NCBI GenBank assembly: GCA_965222505.1
Contig: OZ244956.1
Location: forward strand, 2,542,001-2,606,000
Direction: 5' to 3'
DNA from: G965222505 sp965222505
GTDB lineage: Bacteria > Bacteroidota > Rhodothermia > Rhodothermales > DATKEJ01
Length of the DNA: 64,000 bases
Shown: in pieces, positions 15,893 through 25,640 of the stretch
Numbering within the stretch: position 1 is the first letter of the stretch
Layout of the letters: every line of letters begins with the position of its first letter
The notes under the pieces: model-generated
The model's input: the letters and a program-made list of their open reading frames with translations, nothing else
Database searches by the model: none
Told to the model about the DNA's origin: nothing
Translations under genes and position numbers: made by a program

Positions 15893-17572
15893 ATGAACGC
15901 TCCTTCCCGCTGGGTCCTGCCGGTTCTTCTGACTGGCCTGTTGAGTGCATGCGCCCCCGAACCCCCCTCAGACGACCTGAGCAAGGACCCCTCCATGGCC
16001 GATGCCAACGCCATCAGCCAACAATTGGCGGCCTATGCCCCCGTACCGCTCACCACAGACATGAGCGCCCTGACCGACAACGAGCGAGAAATGATCCCGC
16101 TCCTGATTGATGCGGCCGACCTCATGAACGGCCTCTTCTGGATGCAAGCCTACGGCGAAAAAGAACTGCTGATGGGCCAGGTGACCGACGCGGACACCCG
16201 CCAACTCCTCGAAATCAACTACGGCCCCTGGAACCGCCTGGCCGACAATGCCCCCTTCCTGGACGGCATCGGGGCAAAATCTCCCGGCTCCAACCTCTAC
16301 CCGGCCGACATGACCAAAGCGGAGTTTGAAGCTACTATCGCAGACAGCCCCACCCGCGCTGAACAGTTCAAAAGCCTCTACACCCTCATCCGGCGAGACA
16401 CCAACGGAGACCTGAAGGCTGTGCCCTACCATGAAGCCTTCGCGACCTCCCTCAAAGCCGCCGCCGAAAAACTGACCGCCGCCGCGGAACTGGCTGAAGA
16501 TCCGGACCTCAAAAACTACCTGACCCTCCGGGCCGAAGCCCTGACTACCGACAACTACCAACCCAGCGACCTCGCGTGGATGGATATGAAATCCAATACG
16601 CTGGATATCGTCATTGGGGCCATCGAGACCTACGAGGACCAGTTGTACGGCTACAAGGCTGCTTACGAAGGGTATGTGCTGGTCAAAGACAAAGCCTGGA
16701 GCGAACGCCTCGCCAAATATGCCTCCATGCTCCCCGGCTTGCAAGCCGGACTGCCCGTGCCGGACGAATACAAAAAGGAACTCCCCGGCACGGATTCAGA
16801 CCTGAACGCCTACGATGTGGTCTACTATGCCGGGGATTGCAACGCCGGCTCCAAAACCATCGCCATCAACCTGCCCAACGACGAGCAAGTCCAGCAGTCC
16901 AAAGGTACCCGGCGGCTCCAACTCAAAAACGCGATGCAGGCCAAGTTCGATAAAATCCTGGTCGATATCGCTAACCTGCTCATTGCCGAAGACCAGCGCA
17001 AGCACGTGACCTTTGATGCGTTCTTCGGCAACACCATGTTCCACGAAGTGGCCCACGGCCTCGGCATCAAGGAAACCCTGGACGGCAGTTCGACCGTCCG
17101 CCAGGCCCTCCAGGAACAAGCCTCGGCCCTCGAAGAAGGCAAAGCCGATGTGCTGGGCCTGTATATGGTCACCAAACTGCACGAACAAGGCGAACTCGGC
17201 GATGCCGACCTGATGGACAACTACGTCACCTTCCTCGCCAGCATCTTCCGGTCGATTCGCTTTGGCGCAGCCAGTGCCCACGGACGGGCCAACCTGTTGC
17301 GGTTCAACTTCTTCCAGGAAATGGAAGCCTTCTCCCGCGATGAAGAAACCGGTACTTACCGCATCGACTTCGACAAGATGCAGGCCGCCAGCAATGCCCT
17401 CTCTGAACGCATCCTGCGCTTCCAGGGCGATGGGGACTATGAAGGCGTCAAGGCGTTCGTCGGCCAATACGGCCAGATGAGCAACGGCCTACAGACCGAC
17501 CTTGACCGCCTCGCCGAAGCCGGCATCCCCGTGGATATTGTGTTCGAGCAGGGAATGGGCGTACTGAATTAA
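15893..17572 (+). CDS. M49-like (dipeptidyl-peptidase III-related) lipoprotein peptidase
   Basis: 559 residues with a lipobox LLSAC, so probably membrane-anchored. The zinc motif is HEVAHGLG at 384-391 (His384, Glu385, His388), followed by EEGKAD about 35 residues later, the third-ligand EExxAD pattern of the M49 group. Classical DPP III has HEXXGH, one residue longer; this shorter HEXXH form matches bacterial homologues annotated as DPP3-family proteins. It likely trims peptides in the periplasm. The stop overlaps the first ACGTTCT heptamer at 17572. Confidence 0.82.
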   Translation: MNAPSRWVLPVLLTGLLSACAPEPPSDDLSKDPSMADANAISQQLAAYAPVPLTTDMSALTDNEREMIPLLIDAADLMNGLFWMQAYGEKELLMGQVTDADTRQLLEINYGPWNRLADNAPFLDGIGAKSPGSNLYPADMTKAEFEATIADSPTRAEQFKSLYTLIRRDTNGDLKAVPYHEAFATSLKAAAEKLTAAAELAEDPDLKNYLTLRAEALTTDNYQPSDLAWMDMKSNTLDIVIGAIETYEDQLYGYKAAYEGYVLVKDKAWSERLAKYASMLPGLQAGLPVPDEYKKELPGTDSDLNAYDVVYYAGDCNAGSKTIAINLPNDEQVQQSKGTRRLQLKNAMQAKFDKILVDIANLLIAEDQRKHVTFDAFFGNTMFHEVAHGLGIKETLDGSSTVRQALQEQASALEEGKADVLGLYMVTKLHEQGELGDADLMDNYVTFLASIFRSIRFGAASAHGRANLLRFNFFQEMEAFSRDEETGTYRIDFDKMQAASNALSERILRFQGDGDYEGVKAFVGQYGQMSNGLQTDLDRLAEAGIPVDIVFEQGMGVLN

Positions 17573-17747
17573 CGTTCTACGTTCTACGTTTCTTCTGCTC
17601 CGATGCCGCACGGTAATTCCTGATATGGCTGGGTCCAGCCTGCATTAAGGATCAACCGCGACATCAAAACCTGAGAAACGTAGAACGTCGCACGTAGAAC
17701 GTCGCACGTAGAACGTCGCACGTAGAACGTCGCACGTAGAACGTCCC
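17572..17747. repeat. Heptamer/14-mer repeat locus, ACGTTCT type, with inverted arms (locus E)
   Basis: Left arm: ACGTTCT, ACGTTCT, ACGTTTC (17572-17592). After an 85-bp unique centre, the right arm is five tandem 14-mers ACGTAGAACGTCGC (17678-17747; the last has one mismatch). Each 14-mer is two 7-mers, ACGTAGA and ACGTCGC. The left arm is the reverse complement of the AGAACGT core. The stop codon of the leftward FG-GAP/FN3 gene lies in the last unit. There are no CRISPR-like spacers. Confidence 0.88.
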
Positions 17748-20700
17748 TACTGTACCACAACCATCTTACGCAGGGCGCTAAACCCACCGGCTTCCATCCG
17801 AGCGAAGAAGATGCCGCTTTGCAGGGTGCGAGGCTGCCAGGAGAGGATATGGCGGCCAGCTTGTTGGGGACCGTCTACGAGGCGTTCGATTTCACGGCCA
17901 CGCACATCATAAATGATCATACGGACGTGCTCCGGCTGCGGTAACGTGTAGGTAAGCGTGGTCGTTGACCGGAAGGGGTTCGGGTAATTTTGTGCCAGGG
18001 CGAAGACCTCGGGGGGATTGGCTTCGTTGGCAACGTTCGTCACCGTACGGAAGTGTCGCACGGTAGACCAAGTCGTTCCCCCGGCATTTTGGGCCTGTAC
18101 GCGCCAGTAATAATCGGTGGCAAACGTCAACTCGACCGCCTGAAACACCGTATCGCTTAACCCCACTTGAAACAGAGATGCCGTGAAATCGGGTGCGGTA
18201 GACACTTCCAGCTGATAAGATGCGGCCAGGGGCGCAGAGCGCCATTCGAACCGGGGGCGCGTTTCTACATCGGCGGCACTATCGGCCGGGGCAATGAGGA
18301 TGGGCGCAGCAGGGGGCTGTTCGGACGTAGAGAAGGACCAGGTCTCCGACCAGTTGAACGGCCCGGCATTCGAAGCCCGCACCCGCCAGTAATACATGGT
18401 GTTCGGGTTCAGGTCTGTGACAGCATGGGCCGTATCCGCAAGGGCCAGCACGTCAACCAGAGGCTCATTCAGGGTGCGCTGTGTACCCACCTGCACGTGA
18501 TAGGTCTCGGCACCATCTACCCTACCCCAGATCAACAGGGCGTTAATACCCTGCACCACGTTTTCATCGGCCGGAGTCGAGGGTTGAACGCGGGTTGGGC
18601 CACCGGCCAGGGTGACAAATTGCCGAGCCTCGGACCACGGCGCAATCCCGAAAGCATTCCGTGCCTGAACACGCCAATGATACAGGGTGCCATAGGCCAA
18701 AGTCGGAACGTCGTAGGCCGTACCGCTTATGTTCTCGGCATCCACCACCAACTCCGAAAAATCAGCCGAGGTGCTAACCTGCAATGCATAGCTGGTCGCT
18801 TCGGCGGCGGTAGTCCAGGTCAGGGTTGGTGCTACAGCCACACTGGTTGCCCCGGACGCTGGGCGGTCAAGCACCACACGAACCGGAAGCCCTGAAGCCG
18901 TCGTAAACCGGCGGCTGCTTGACCAGTTGTTGGTCCCCGCATTCGAGGCCAAGACCCGCCAATAATACTGGGTATTCGGTGACAGTCCGGAGGCTTGGTA
19001 TTGGGTCGCCGCGATGCCCGCTGCATCCACCACAGCCGAGGAAAAATTGGCCTGGGTGGATACCTGAACCTGATAGGTGCCTGCTCCGTTCACGGCTTCC
19101 CATTCCAGGGTTGGGCTCAGAGGTATACCTGTAGCCTCATCGGCGGGAGAGGAAAGCATCACTTGTGCATCACCCCCGCGCATCGTTACGAAACGCCAGA
19201 CCTCAGACCACGGGGCCCCCCCAAAAGCATTGACGGCCTGTACCCGCCAGTAGTAGGTGGTGCCATGATCCAGTTGCGTCACCTGATGCCGAGGTTCCGT
19301 CAGGCCGGGGGCACGTCGAACCGTGTTGTTAAATTCAGAATCTGTAGCCATTTCGACGGTGTAACTGGCCGCGTTCTCAATGGCCTCCCACTCCAGGAAC
19401 AATGCCGTAGGCTGGTTGGGCACACCGGCTTCGGGACGGTTGAGGACCACACGGGCCGGAACACCCGAGGCCGTTGTGAAATGACGGCTACTCGACCAAT
19501 TGTTCACGCCGGCATTCGAGGCCAGCACGCGCCAGTAATAGGTGGTTAACGGGTCGAGGCCCGTGAGTGGGTAGGACGTATCGGTCAGGTCGGTCACATC
19601 CACCACATCGGCTACACTAAAGTTGGACCGCGTAGACACCTCCAGGGTATAGGTGCTTGCGCCTGCTACGGGCTGCCAGACCAGATCGACCTCCAGGGCT
19701 TGTTGCATCGCGCCGTCAGCGGGTGCGACGGGAACCACACGGGTTGAACCCCCAGGTTGGGTCGAGAACCGATAAATGGGCGACCAGATGGACAGGCCGA
19801 TCGACGTGCGGGCCAGAACCCGCCAGTAAAACGTGGTGCCGAATTGAAGGCCGTTTACGGCATACGCCTGCACATCCAGTTCGTCAATGTCGATGACGGG
19901 CGCGGCAAAATCGGGGTGCAGCGCCACTTGTAACCGGTAGGACTCCGTGTTGGGATACGGATTCCATCGCAGAGCCAGGTCCGTCTCCAGACGCGAAGCT
20001 TCATCGGTGGGCGCGGTGAGTTCCGGCGAAGCCAATTCCTCAAACGATACAATTTGGACCTGGCCCGTCCCGGGGAACCGCGTAGAGCCGATGCCACCCC
20101 GGCGTCGGTTGACCACGACCGGTCCATTGCGCTGGACCAAAAGTTCCTCCTCATCCGGCAGGCCCAGCTTGGCCCGTTCCGTCCACAAGAGGTTGTTCCA
20201 GCGCTGAAACACATACGTGGTGCCACCGGTGACCGTCCCCACCAGGATAAAATCTTCCGACACGCCTACCGAAAACCCGAACTCATCCCCTTCGCCGGCG
20301 TCGCTGGCGTTCAATTTGGCTTCCTGGACCCAATGCCCGCCCGACTTCTGGTACACATAGGCCGTACCCGCGTTGGTACCGAATTCATCATCCCGTTGCG
20401 CCCCGATGACGGCCACAGCCCCTTCCAGAGCCACCGAAGAGCCAAAGCGGTCGCCGATTCCATTGGTATCCGGCATTAGCTTGGACCGTTGCGTCCAGGT
20501 GCCCCCGCTGCCTTCAAACACATAAACCGCACCGGACCCATTGTCACTCTCCGCCGGTGCCCCGATCAATAGATGGCCCCCATCGAGGGCAACCGTTGAG
20601 CCGAACCGGTCACCGGATTTGATGTCCCCTCCCACCAGCCGTTCGCCCGGTGCCCAATCCGTTCCATTCCAGGTAAACACATAGGCGGCCCCCATTCCGG

Positions 20701-21226
20701 CATCCAGGGTGGCGGTGACAAGTGCCACATCCCCTTGCAACGCAACGGCGCTTCCAAACAGGGCGCCAGCGGCAGACTGCGGGGCGGTCAGTTTGACCTG
20801 TTGCACCCACTCTGAGCCGGTATGCACGAACAGGTACACTGCCCCGGCATCCGTGCCAGCATCGTCGCTACGGGGCGCGCCAATGAGGAGGTATTCACCA
20901 CTTACGGCAACGGCACTCCCGAAGAGGTCGCCGTCGGTGCCGTCGGCAGCCGTTAGTTTGGCCACTTGCTCCCAGTTGCCCAGGTTTGTATCCCGAAAGA
21001 TGTAGAGCGCCCCGGCCCCTTCGCCTTGCGTGTTGTCCTCCGGTGCGCCGATGTAGACAAACTCGTCATCCATCGCAATGGCGGTGCCAAAAAAATCCTC
21101 GACCTCGCCCGACGTTAATTGGGTACCCACCTGCGCGAATACGGCAGGCACACTCAGTACCAGCCACACCCCCATACACACGATCCAATGCTGAATTACC
21201 GATCCCAATGGTGTACCTTTTGACAT
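17747..21226 (-). CDS. Large secreted FG-GAP / fibronectin type III protein with T9SS sorting domain
   Basis: 1159 residues. A signal peptide ends VFAQ (about residue 32). Six or so FG-GAP beta-propeller repeats at about 35-380 share the pattern DxFGxSVAVxG...IGAPxxD. Seven FN3-like domains at about 400-1065 each end in YYWRVxAxNxxG...W. The T9SS type A sorting domain is at about 1075-1159 (LAQNYPNPFRSTTTLTYTLP ... ALRKMVVVQ). It is expected to cross the outer membrane by T9SS and be attached to the surface, perhaps for adhesion. FN3 domains 2 and 5 are nearly identical at their ends (NNWSSSR[H/R]FTTASG), suggesting recent internal duplication. Confidence 0.88.
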   Translation of the reverse strand: MSKGTPLGSVIQHWIVCMGVWLVLSVPAVFAQVGTQLTSGEVEDFFGTAIAMDDEFVYIGAPEDNTQGEGAGALYIFRDTNLGNWEQVAKLTAADGTDGDLFGSAVAVSGEYLLIGAPRSDDAGTDAGAVYLFVHTGSEWVQQVKLTAPQSAAGALFGSAVALQGDVALVTATLDAGMGAAYVFTWNGTDWAPGERLVGGDIKSGDRFGSTVALDGGHLLIGAPAESDNGSGAVYVFEGSGGTWTQRSKLMPDTNGIGDRFGSSVALEGAVAVIGAQRDDEFGTNAGTAYVYQKSGGHWVQEAKLNASDAGEGDEFGFSVGVSEDFILVGTVTGGTTYVFQRWNNLLWTERAKLGLPDEEELLVQRNGPVVVNRRRGGIGSTRFPGTGQVQIVSFEELASPELTAPTDEASRLETDLALRWNPYPNTESYRLQVALHPDFAAPVIDIDELDVQAYAVNGLQFGTTFYWRVLARTSIGLSIWSPIYRFSTQPGGSTRVVPVAPADGAMQQALEVDLVWQPVAGASTYTLEVSTRSNFSVADVVDVTDLTDTSYPLTGLDPLTTYYWRVLASNAGVNNWSSSRHFTTASGVPARVVLNRPEAGVPNQPTALFLEWEAIENAASYTVEMATDSEFNNTVRRAPGLTEPRHQVTQLDHGTTYYWRVQAVNAFGGAPWSEVWRFVTMRGGDAQVMLSSPADEATGIPLSPTLEWEAVNGAGTYQVQVSTQANFSSAVVDAAGIAATQYQASGLSPNTQYYWRVLASNAGTNNWSSSRRFTTASGLPVRVVLDRPASGATSVAVAPTLTWTTAAEATSYALQVSTSADFSELVVDAENISGTAYDVPTLAYGTLYHWRVQARNAFGIAPWSEARQFVTLAGGPTRVQPSTPADENVVQGINALLIWGRVDGAETYHVQVGTQRTLNEPLVDVLALADTAHAVTDLNPNTMYYWRVRASNAGPFNWSETWSFSTSEQPPAAPILIAPADSAADVETRPRFEWRSAPLAASYQLEVSTAPDFTASLFQVGLSDTVFQAVELTFATDYYWRVQAQNAGGTTWSTVRHFRTVTNVANEANPPEVFALAQNYPNPFRSTTTLTYTLPQPEHVRMIIYDVRGREIERLVDGPQQAGRHILSWQPRTLQSGIFFARMEAGGFSALRKMVVVQ

Positions 21227-21377
21227 GGATTCTGCCTTTTGTTCAAAACGAAACCTGCTATCATGCTTCCCTGTATAGGGTAAGCTGGCAACATGATGTA
21301 ACGGTTCCCGGCCAAGTCTCTTGCTTTAGGCTATGCATACCAGACATACCTGAGCCTTGATCCATTCCCTCACCGGT

Positions 21378-24300
21378 ATGATGCGCATGTCCGTCACCCT
21401 GCGGCTAAAATCAATAGACGGGCCCTTGCAATGGGGGCTTGGGGTGATCCTGAGCCTGACCATATGGGCGTGCGCCCCTACACAGGACCCGCCTGCCCCC
21501 ACCCTTGACCTCCCTTCAGACACCACCTCGGCCCTGTTGGCCCCCGCCGAGACCTATATCCAGGCTGCACAATACGACAGCGCCATTGCCTATCTGCAAC
21601 ACGCCTATTCCACGGATGGCCGTACCCAGTGGGCCGCTTACGTTGAGGCCCTGAACCGCCTGGGTGCCGATGCCTGGGACCAGGGCGACTATACCGCCCC
21701 TACCGAACTGCTCAACCATGCCCGCACCATCGGGCAGAAATACCTGGGACCGAATCACCCGGTTGTAGGACATACGTTTCATCAGTTGGGTCGCGTTTCC
21801 AACAGCCTGGGCCACTATGCCGAAGCCCTTGGTTATCACCAACAAGCCCTCAGCATTCGGCAGGCCGCCTATGGGGAAACACACCCTGAAGTAGCCACCA
21901 GCTACAACAACCTCGGCTACACCTATGCCGACGTTGGGGATTACGACCAGGCCCTCGAACTGTACCAAAACGCCCTCCAAATCAGGCGAGCCATCTGGGG
22001 CGAGACCCACCCGGATGTAGCCGGGAGCCTCGTCAACATCGGTTTACTCTATCTGGACAAAGGCGATTATGACCGTGCCCTGGGGTACCAAACCGAAGCC
22101 CTGGACATCCGGCGGGCAACCCTGGAGGCTGAAGACCCAGAGATCGGAGCCAGCTACCTGAACGTCGGCTTGGCCTACGATTATCTGGATGATAACGAAC
22201 AAGCCCTTGATTATTACAACCAGGCCCGCAACGTGCTGCAAGCAGCGCTGGGCGAAGACCATCCCTGGGTCGCCGAATGTTACAAAAACCTGGGGGCGAT
22301 GTATGACAAAACGGGGGAGACCGAACAAGCCCTCGACTATTACAACCGGGCCCTCCGGATCACCCGGTCGACCTACGGCGATAACCACCCCGAGGTGGCC
22401 CAGTATTACTACAACCTAGGCATCGTACACTATCAAAATGCCGACTATGACGCGGCCCTTCGCTACTTCAACGACGGCCTGGCCATCGACCGGTCCGCAC
22501 TCGGCGAAAACCATCCGTCTGTGGCCAAGACCTACCACGACATCGGCACCCTCTATTTCGACCAGGGCGATGCAGCGCAAGCCCTCACGTGGCACCGCAA
22601 GGCACTAAACCTCCGGCAAAACATCTACGGTGCCCGTGGCCCGGATCTGGCCCAGAGCTACCTGAGCATCGGCGCGGTGCATGCGGATGCCGGACGATAC
22701 GAGGAGGCACTCCAGGCCTATCAACAAGCCCTCATTGCCAATGCCCCCATATTTGCAGACCCGGACCCCTCGGTCAACCCGCCCCTGGACACCGGATTCA
22801 GCGACGCCATGCTGCTCCAAGGTCTCCGTCAAAAAGCACGAATCCTGGCGCTCCGCCACAACACCCCGCAACGTACCCCTATCGACCTCGAACAAGCCGG
22901 CACGACCTATGCCCTTGCCATCGACCTGATCGACCGGATGCGAAGCGGCTACAAGGCCGAAGGCTCCAAACTGTTCCTCTCCGAAAATGCCCTCACCATT
23001 TACGAGGAAGCGATTGGTACCGCCCTTCAACAACATAACGCCACCAGAGACGAGCAGTACAAAGCCCAGGCCTGGAACTATGCCGAACGGAGCAAAGCCG
23101 GGATATTGCTTGAGGCCTTCCATGAAGCCGAAGCACGGCAACTGGCCGGCATTCCGGATACCCTGCTCGCCCTCGAACGTGAACTGCGCATCGACCTGGC
23201 ATTTTACGAACAAAACCTGCCGGCCGAACAAAGCTACGGAGCCGCCGCCGACAGCGTCCAACTGGCTTTTTGGCAGGGTAAATTTTTCGACAGAAAGCAA
23301 ACCTATGATGAATTAATTCAACAGTTTGAGTCTGACTATCCGGCGTATTACAACCTGAAATACCAATCCCACACCGCTACCCTGGAAGATGTTCAAACGA
23401 ACCTATTGGATACGGAGACCGCACTGGTCGAATATTTCGTCGGGGATGCCCATTTGTACCTCTTTGCCGTAACAGATGAACAGGTTGAGGTACATGCAAC
23501 ACCCCTAGACGCAGCCTTCACATCCCAAATTAAAGCCCTCCGAACGGGCATCACGACGCAGGATTTTCCAACCTATACGGCGGCGGCTTCAGCCCTGTAT
23601 CAGTCGCTTCTGGCCCCGGTGGCCTCTACCATTGATGGCAAGACCCTCCTGATCGTCCCGGCCGGCCCGTTGCACGCCATTCCGTTCGAGGCCCTGCTCA
23701 CGGCTCCGTTGGATTCTACAGCCCAACCCATGGATTACCGGGTCCTCCCATACCTGATCCAGGCGCATCCCGTGACCTACGCTTATTCGGCAACCCTGCT
23801 CAGCCAGACGCTGGCGCGTCAACACACCCCGGCTTCCAAAGATTTACTGGCGTTTGCCCCGATATTTGATGACACGACCCCCGGCCCCAGCGAACGTGAA
23901 ACGGGTCACTTACCGGCCTCCGGTACTGAAGTGAACCGCATTCTGGAGCAGTTTGAGACCGGCTATGGCTTTACCCAACGCTTCTTCTCCAATCCGTCGA
24001 CCCGCTACCTTCAGCAGGCAGCCAACGAAGCGGCCGTCAAATCGAGTGAGGTGAGCAACTACCGATACGTTCACCTCGCCACACACGGGTTTGTGGATGC
24101 CGAGCATCCGGAACGCTCCGGCCTGGCGTTTGCCCGTGCCGACGATGACGAGGACGGTATCCTGCACCTCGGAGAGATTTATACCCTGAACCTGAATGCA
24201 GACCTCGTGGTGCTCAGTGCCTGCGAAACCGGCCTGGGCCAATTGGCAAGGGGAGAAGGAGTGATCGGATTGACGCGGGGGTTCCTGTATGCAGGTGCCT

Positions 24301-24494
24301 CAAACGTGCTGGTGTCTCTTTGGAAAGTGGACGATACCGCCACCGCAGATCTGATGGTAGATTTCTACAGCCGAATGCGCACGGGCACCTCCCACGCCGA
24401 GGCCATCCACCAGGCCAAACTAGGGCTTATCAGCGCACACCCCCGTTTTGCCCGGCCCTATTACTGGTCGTCCTTCGTCCTCGTGGGTCAGTAA
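21378..24494 (+). CDS. TPR-CHAT (caspase-like) lipoprotein
   Basis: 1038 residues. The N-terminus has a hydrophobic stretch ending LTIWAC, a plausible lipobox. About ten kinesin-light-chain-like TPRs (GExHPEVAxSYxNLGxxY) cover roughly 90-450. A helical linker follows, then a CHAT domain at about 770-1038 with the caspase-type catalytic pair: His903 in HLATHGF and Cys949 in LSACETGLG. CHAT proteases cut partner proteins and take part in heterocyst control, gasdermin-based defence and type III-E CRISPR. No gasdermin-like target is next to it. It is divergent from the FG-GAP/FN3 gene. ATG 21378 is preferred to the upstream TTG 21357. Confidence 0.87.
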   Translation: MMRMSVTLRLKSIDGPLQWGLGVILSLTIWACAPTQDPPAPTLDLPSDTTSALLAPAETYIQAAQYDSAIAYLQHAYSTDGRTQWAAYVEALNRLGADAWDQGDYTAPTELLNHARTIGQKYLGPNHPVVGHTFHQLGRVSNSLGHYAEALGYHQQALSIRQAAYGETHPEVATSYNNLGYTYADVGDYDQALELYQNALQIRRAIWGETHPDVAGSLVNIGLLYLDKGDYDRALGYQTEALDIRRATLEAEDPEIGASYLNVGLAYDYLDDNEQALDYYNQARNVLQAALGEDHPWVAECYKNLGAMYDKTGETEQALDYYNRALRITRSTYGDNHPEVAQYYYNLGIVHYQNADYDAALRYFNDGLAIDRSALGENHPSVAKTYHDIGTLYFDQGDAAQALTWHRKALNLRQNIYGARGPDLAQSYLSIGAVHADAGRYEEALQAYQQALIANAPIFADPDPSVNPPLDTGFSDAMLLQGLRQKARILALRHNTPQRTPIDLEQAGTTYALAIDLIDRMRSGYKAEGSKLFLSENALTIYEEAIGTALQQHNATRDEQYKAQAWNYAERSKAGILLEAFHEAEARQLAGIPDTLLALERELRIDLAFYEQNLPAEQSYGAAADSVQLAFWQGKFFDRKQTYDELIQQFESDYPAYYNLKYQSHTATLEDVQTNLLDTETALVEYFVGDAHLYLFAVTDEQVEVHATPLDAAFTSQIKALRTGITTQDFPTYTAAASALYQSLLAPVASTIDGKTLLIVPAGPLHAIPFEALLTAPLDSTAQPMDYRVLPYLIQAHPVTYAYSATLLSQTLARQHTPASKDLLAFAPIFDDTTPGPSERETGHLPASGTEVNRILEQFETGYGFTQRFFSNPSTRYLQQAANEAAVKSSEVSNYRYVHLATHGFVDAEHPERSGLAFARADDDEDGILHLGEIYTLNLNADLVVLSACETGLGQLARGEGVIGLTRGFLYAGASNVLVSLWKVDDTATADLMVDFYSRMRTGTSHAEAIHQAKLGLISAHPRFARPYYWSSFVLVGQ

Positions 24495-24672
24495 AAACCT
24501 CACCGTTCTCCTCTCCTGGGCGCAAGTCTGTCCTTTTTTACGCATGACTTCTTAACCGCTTTTCTTTAGAGTGGTAGACAAGAAAACGCGTCATGCTACC
24601 TGGACAAAACATCTTGGTAGATTCAGGGTACATTTGTAAGACGCCATTAAACACTTGTTGGCCGATATCCAT
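24495..24672. other. Intergenic region with a spaced 7-bp inverted repeat
   Basis: GCATGAC (24542-24548) is matched by GTCATGC (24590-24596) 41 bp away, with inner TTCTT/AAGAA symmetry. It lies upstream of the MazF-type toxin-antitoxin pair. It could be an operator or chance. No terminator with a clear stem follows the CHAT gene. Confidence 0.25.
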
Positions 24673-24894
24673 ATGACACACGCCCTGAAATCAGTCGTTA
24701 AGCGGGTTGAGCAATTGCCTGAAGAGGTACAAGACCGAATTGCGGCTTTGATTGATGCTCAATTACAAGAGGTCGCCCAAGAAAACCAAGCCTTTACGCG
24801 CTTGGCGGAAGAGGGGTTTGCCCAGAACTGGGAAAATCCTGATGATGCGGCCTATGATAATTGGCAGGACATCTATGGCCTATCACAAGGGTGA
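24673..24894 (+). CDS. Putative type II antitoxin
   Basis: 73 residues, acidic and helical. The N-terminal VVKRVEQLPEEVQDRIAALID resembles small antitoxin-like proteins encoded before MazF/PemK toxins. The acidic C-terminus (EEGFAQNWENPDDAAYDNWQDIY) suits binding and neutralising a toxin. No AbrB or ribbon-helix-helix fold is evident. The toxin start overlaps its last 20 bp, which couples expression. ATG 24673 is preferred to the upstream TTG at 24655. Confidence 0.7.
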   Translation: MTHALKSVVKRVEQLPEEVQDRIAALIDAQLQEVAQENQAFTRLAEEGFAQNWENPDDAAYDNWQDIYGLSQG

Positions 24895-25207
24895 TGTCGT
24901 ATTGGTACCCTTTCCGTTTACGGACTTGCGCACCAACAAAGTTCGGCCCACACTCGTTATTAGCACCTCGGCCTATGAAGCCGTAACGGGGAACATTGTT
25001 GTGGCGATGATTACCTCAACCACCTATACAACACCGTACGACTACCCCATATCCGATTGGAAGCATGCCCAATTACTACATCCATCGACCGTACGCATGA
25101 AATTGGCAACGCTTGACCCGCGTATCGTATTACGCAAGATCGGCCGTTTAGCCACCAAAGAAGTGGATGAGATCAATTTAAAGGTAAAGCTGCTTGTAGG
25201 AATCTAG
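24875..25207 (+). CDS. MazF/PemK-family endoribonuclease toxin
   Basis: 110 residues, the usual MazF length. The N-terminus MAYHKGDVVLVPFPFTD and KVRPTLVIS are hallmark MazF/PemK segments. The conserved Arg of the active site is in RPTLVIS and the Ser/Thr in MITST. It is expected to cleave mRNA when free of antitoxin. The start overlaps the antitoxin by 20 bp. Confidence 0.87.
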   Translation: MAYHKGDVVLVPFPFTDLRTNKVRPTLVISTSAYEAVTGNIVVAMITSTTYTTPYDYPISDWKHAQLLHPSTVRMKLATLDPRIVLRKIGRLATKEVDEINLKVKLLVGI

Positions 25208-25227
25208 GGCAGCCATCTTTTGATATC

Positions 25228-25623
25228 TCAAGAAGCGGCCTCGGCCTCTTCGAGGGCACGGGTGTCGTTGTATTTGGAGGGGCATTTGACCAGGATGTGC
25301 TCGGCCACAAAGACATCGCCGTCCATTTTGCCTTCGACGACCACCTTTTCGGCATCCTCAAAGTTCGGCGGCTTGGGGTTGTGATACCGGACCTGCCGGA
25401 TCTCGCCCTTGTCGTCCTGCATGGTGAAGGTAAACAGGTTCTGGGTCCGGTCGTATTGGAAGTGATCAGCCTTTACCCATTCCCCGACCACGTGGGCACG
25501 TGAGCCACTGTCGCGCGCTTCTTCAAAATCCATGTAGCCGCCCACCTGCTCGCCAAAGCTCATGAACAGCATGGAAGTAAAGCCAACAATTAAAAGCAGG
25601 CCAATGATGGTCTTGGGTTTCAT
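25228..25623 (-). CDS. ccmE: Cytochrome c maturation protein CcmE, CXXXY type
   Basis: 131 residues: one N-terminal transmembrane anchor (TIIGLLLIVGFTSMLFMSFG) and a periplasmic OB-fold beta barrel. CcmE binds haem covalently and carries it to apocytochrome c. In most bacteria the ligand is His in HXXXY. Here the motif is CPSKY (Cys114, Tyr118), the Cys variant known from archaea and Desulfovibrio; a nearby His109 precedes it. The ccm order is B, C, D-like, E leftward, with a 180-bp gap before ccmE that holds a palindromic element. Confidence 0.9.
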   Translation of the reverse strand: MKPKTIIGLLLIVGFTSMLFMSFGEQVGGYMDFEEARDSGSRAHVVGEWVKADHFQYDRTQNLFTFTMQDDKGEIRQVRYHNPKPPNFEDAEKVVVEGKMDGDVFVAEHILVKCPSKYNDTRALEEAEAAS

Positions 25624-25640
25624 AGGATCAGAAGCGGTAA

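Noticed and set aside
17678..17747. Possible CRISPR array
   Set aside because: The 14-bp units are directly tandem with no spacers, and no cas genes are in the window.
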